DNA from: Euryarchaeota archaeon UBA33
GTDB lineage: Archaea; Thermoplasmatota; E2; DHVEG-1
Assembly (NCBI GenBank): GCA_002506745.1
Contig: DAYE01000037.1
Coordinates: 6,023-12,572 of the forward strand
Length of the DNA: 6,550 nucleotides
Direction: 5' to 3'
A program made the position numbers and the translations under genes. Positions 5,107-6,550 of this stretch are shown here, piece by piece; position 1 is the first letter of the stretch; each line of letters starts with the position of its first letter. The notes under the pieces are model-generated. The model did no database searches and was not told where the DNA came from. It worked only from the letters and a program-made list of their open reading frames with translations.

Positions 5107-5814
5107 TTACCTTCTTCCGGTTCTTCGAGCAGCGATATTCCCAACTTTTCTACCAGGTGGTGCACCGCGTGGAACACAACTTGGTTTTCCGACATGCTGG
5201 TGGCTTCCACCCCCGTGAGGATGATCCACCGGGTTCATGGCGACACCACGTACCACTGGGTAGTTTCTCCCTTTCCCACGGGACGCATGCCATTTTTTCC
5301 CTGCTTTCATGAATGGTTTATCTTGTCGTCCGCCACCAGCGGCGATTCCAACAGTTGCTCGACATAATGAATCTAATGTTTTGAATTGACCAGAGGGTAG
5401 TTTAATGATTGTTTTATGTGCGTCATGGGAGATTACATACGCGCCGCTCCCGCCAGCTCGAACCATTTTTCCCCCGTCGCCTGGTTTGATTTCAATATTG
5501 TAAATCGGGTACCCATCCGGGACATTCCCAATTGGCATGATGTTGCCAAGTTCACAATCCGCTTTGCTTGCGGTGAATTTCACCTCACGGCCAACAGAGG
5601 ATCCTTCAGTTGCTATCATCAGCACCTTTCTGTTATTCTCCATTCTCACCTCAGCAACAGGAGCACTTCGTCCTGGGTCATGAATGAGGTTTTCCACGGT
5701 CCCTTTTGTATTTCTTTCATTGGTGTATTGGATATTTCCACGATATTTATGTGACGGGACGTTGTATCGACCTCGAACCCGTCCTCGACGTTGTTGGATA
5801 AGATTTTTCCCCAT
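5107..5814 (-). CDS. rpl2: Large-subunit ribosomal protein L2 (uL2), archaeal/eukaryotic type
   Basis: A 235-residue protein, the usual archaeal length and shorter than bacterial L2. L2 binds 23S rRNA near the subunit interface and is needed for subunit association and peptidyl-transferase function. The near-universal loop NPVDHPHGGG is at residues 194-203; it contains the histidines long studied in L2. It is followed by the archaeal form GGSHQHVGKPS and the archaeal/eukaryotic ending PPGRKVGNIAARRTGRR (219-235). The N-terminus (GKNLIQQRRGRVRGRY) is also of the archaeal form. The start at 5814 is preceded by GGGGTGA ending 3 bases before the ATG, in the short gap after L23. The gene ends in two tandem TAA codons, and S19 begins after two further bases. 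Confidence 0.98.
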   Translation of the reverse strand: MGKNLIQQRRGRVRGRYNVPSHKYRGNIQYTNERNTKGTVENLIHDPGRSAPVAEVRMENNRKVLMIATEGSSVGREVKFTASKADCELGNIMPIGNVPDGYPIYNIEIKPGDGGKMVRAGGSGAYVISHDAHKTIIKLPSGQFKTLDSLCRATVGIAAGGGRQDKPFMKAGKKWHASRGKGRNYPVVRGVAMNPVDHPHGGGSHQHVGKPSCVPRGAPPGRKVGNIAARRTGRR

Positions 5815-5825
5815 TGTTCACCCCT

Positions 5826-6089
5826 TTAGAAGACTCCTATACGCATACCGAGGTCCTCTGCTTTGTACTCAGGCATGAAGACGACTGTTGCGTGTTTTCC
5901 TTTGTTCGTTATCTGTGTATTTACCGATTTTACTTTTACAGAGAACATCTTTTCAACTGCTTTTTTAATCAACGCTTTATTCGCGGTTCTTTTCACCACA
6001 AACTCTAACGCATTATTTTTTTCCATATGACCCATTGATTTTTCTGTCACAAATGGATAGAGAACGATTGAATAGGGATCCATGGTCAT
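5826..6089 (-). CDS. rpl23: Large-subunit ribosomal protein L23 (uL23), archaeal
   Basis: An 87-residue protein of normal archaeal L23 length. The N-terminal P-F-V-T-E-K-S motif (residues 12-18), the segment around residues 37-57 (NKALIKKAVEKMFSVKVKSVN) and the ending GKHATVVFMPEYKAEDLG (64-81) are family signatures. L23 sits beside the polypeptide exit of the large subunit and, by family knowledge, forms part of the docking site for the signal recognition particle. The ATG at 6087-6089 was chosen because a strong GGAGGTT Shine-Dalgarno lies 7 bases upstream and the codon overlaps the L4 stop. A second in-frame ATG two codons later is less well spaced. The gene ends 11 bases before L2. Nothing is odd about it. 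Confidence 0.97.
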   Translation of the reverse strand: MTMDPYSIVLYPFVTEKSMGHMEKNNALEFVVKRTANKALIKKAVEKMFSVKVKSVNTQITNKGKHATVVFMPEYKAEDLGMRIGVF

Positions 6090-6550
6090 TATTTCGAACC
6101 TCCAAGTTTTGCTAATGCGGATTTAGTAAAAACCGTCAGTCTCCCGGCAATACCGCCTGGCGCGAGAAGCTCAATGTTGAGTTGTTGTGGTTTTGAAATA
6201 TCGACACCGCTGAGATTCTCGGAGCTCTTTTCCAATTCTTCTTTTATTGACACGATGAGTAAGGATTTTGGAACACGATACCGTCGTCCTCGCATTTTTC
6301 CTTTGCCGGCACGCACGTGCTTTCCGTTTGCTGATCGTAGAATGTCTGAGTTGATACCGATTTTCTCTAAGACTTCGATGACTTGCTTGGTTTTTTTAAT
6401 ATTTTCAAAGTCATCTTCGATGACAATTGGTAAGGTTACTTTTTCGTCAAAACGGTGCCCTCTTTTTGTGACGATTTCCTTATCTGCGGTTGCTGCAAGA
6501 GCTGAATTTCTAGCGAGCTGGTTTTCTTTTTTGTTCATTTTTTCTTTCCA
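6089..6550 (-). CDS. rpl4: Large-subunit ribosomal protein L4 (uL4), archaeal type, C-terminal part only
   Basis: This is the 3' part of an rpl4 gene; the reading frame stays open to the window edge, so the start lies outside. About 154 residues remain. The family is usually about 250 residues, so roughly the first 100, including much of the loop that reaches into the exit tunnel, are missing from view. The ATG at 6536-6538 is an internal methionine: the codons before it (W-K-E-K) continue the same frame, and the family has a similar INKKE segment there. Recognisable archaeal L4 signatures are the PIVIEDDFENIKKTK segment, the basic RAGKGKMRGRRYRVPKSLLI block and the terminal LLAPGGIAGRLTVFT motif. 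L4 binds 23S rRNA early in 50S assembly. Its TAA stop shares one base with the L23 start (TAATG), so the two are probably translationally coupled. Identification is secure; only the N-terminus is unknown. Confidence 0.96.
   Translation of the reverse strand, partial: WKEKMNKKENQLARNSALAATADKEIVTKRGHRFDEKVTLPIVIEDDFENIKKTKQVIEVLEKIGINSDILRSANGKHVRAGKGKMRGRRYRVPKSLLIVSIKEELEKSSENLSGVDISKPQQLNIELLAPGGIAGRLTVFTKSALAKLGGSK
6097..6103 (-). promoter_or_regulatory. Shine-Dalgarno of rpl23
   Basis: The minus strand reads GGAGGTT, then 7 bases, then ATG. It lies inside the last codons of rpl4 and decides in favour of the first of two nearby in-frame ATGs (6089 rather than 6083). It is one of the best matches in the window to the complement of the archaeal 16S rRNA 3' end. 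Confidence 0.75.

Noticed and set aside
4998..5367. Two overlapping plus-strand open frames opposite S19 and L2
   Set aside because: Both are antisense to highly conserved genes, show no recognisable motif and conflict with the one-directional operon.
6536..6538. ATG 6538 as the true start of L4
   Set aside because: The frame is open upstream to the edge, the residues match the interior of archaeal L4, and about 100 N-terminal residues would be missing.
1..6550. CRISPR array, insertion sequence, tRNA or rRNA gene, or phage-like insertion
   Set aside because: I saw no direct-repeat array, transposase motif, tRNA-like cloverleaf or break in the ribosomal gene order, and coding genes fill almost all of the window.

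Overview
The window is a densely packed archaeal ribosomal-protein cluster, the S10/spc-type superoperon, read entirely from the minus strand. The archaeal assignment comes from genes with no bacterial counterpart in this position (S4e, the Rnp1 subunit of RNase P, an eIF1/SUI1-type initiation factor), from archaeal/eukaryotic-type sequences of L2, S19, L22, S3 and L14, and from GGTGA-type Shine-Dalgarno sequences. The protein sequences, recalled from memory and not compared computationally, look most like the Euryarchaeota/Thermoplasmatota side; the exact lineage is uncertain. The coding strand is moderately AT-rich and purine-rich, so the printed plus strand is T-rich.

In transcription order (high to low coordinates) the genes are: L4 (3' part, cut by the window edge), L23, L2, S19, L22, S3, L29, aIF1/SUI1, RNase P Rnp1, S17, L14, L24, S4e and L5 (5' part, cut by the window edge). 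This is the canonical archaeal order with nothing missing and nothing inserted. L3 is expected just upstream and S14, S8 and L6 just downstream, outside the window.

The genes behave as one transcription unit. Most junctions overlap (TAATG or ATGA) or are separated by fewer than about 20 bases, and most starts have a readable Shine-Dalgarno inside the preceding gene, so translational coupling is likely. No internal promoter or terminator was recognised. The one real gap, 44 bases between aIF1 and rnp1, carries a perfect 8-bp hairpin that abuts the rnp1 ribosome-binding site.

Together the genes make both ribosomal subunits (L2, L4, L5, L14, L22, L23, L24, L29; S3, S4e, S17, S19), a start-codon-selection factor and a tRNA-processing subunit. 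I see no undescribed stand-alone system. The departures from the ordinary are accessory domains on otherwise standard proteins: a helix-hairpin-helix domain at the C-terminus of S3, a charged tail of about 105 residues on L24, and a Lys/Ala/Thr-rich head on L5.
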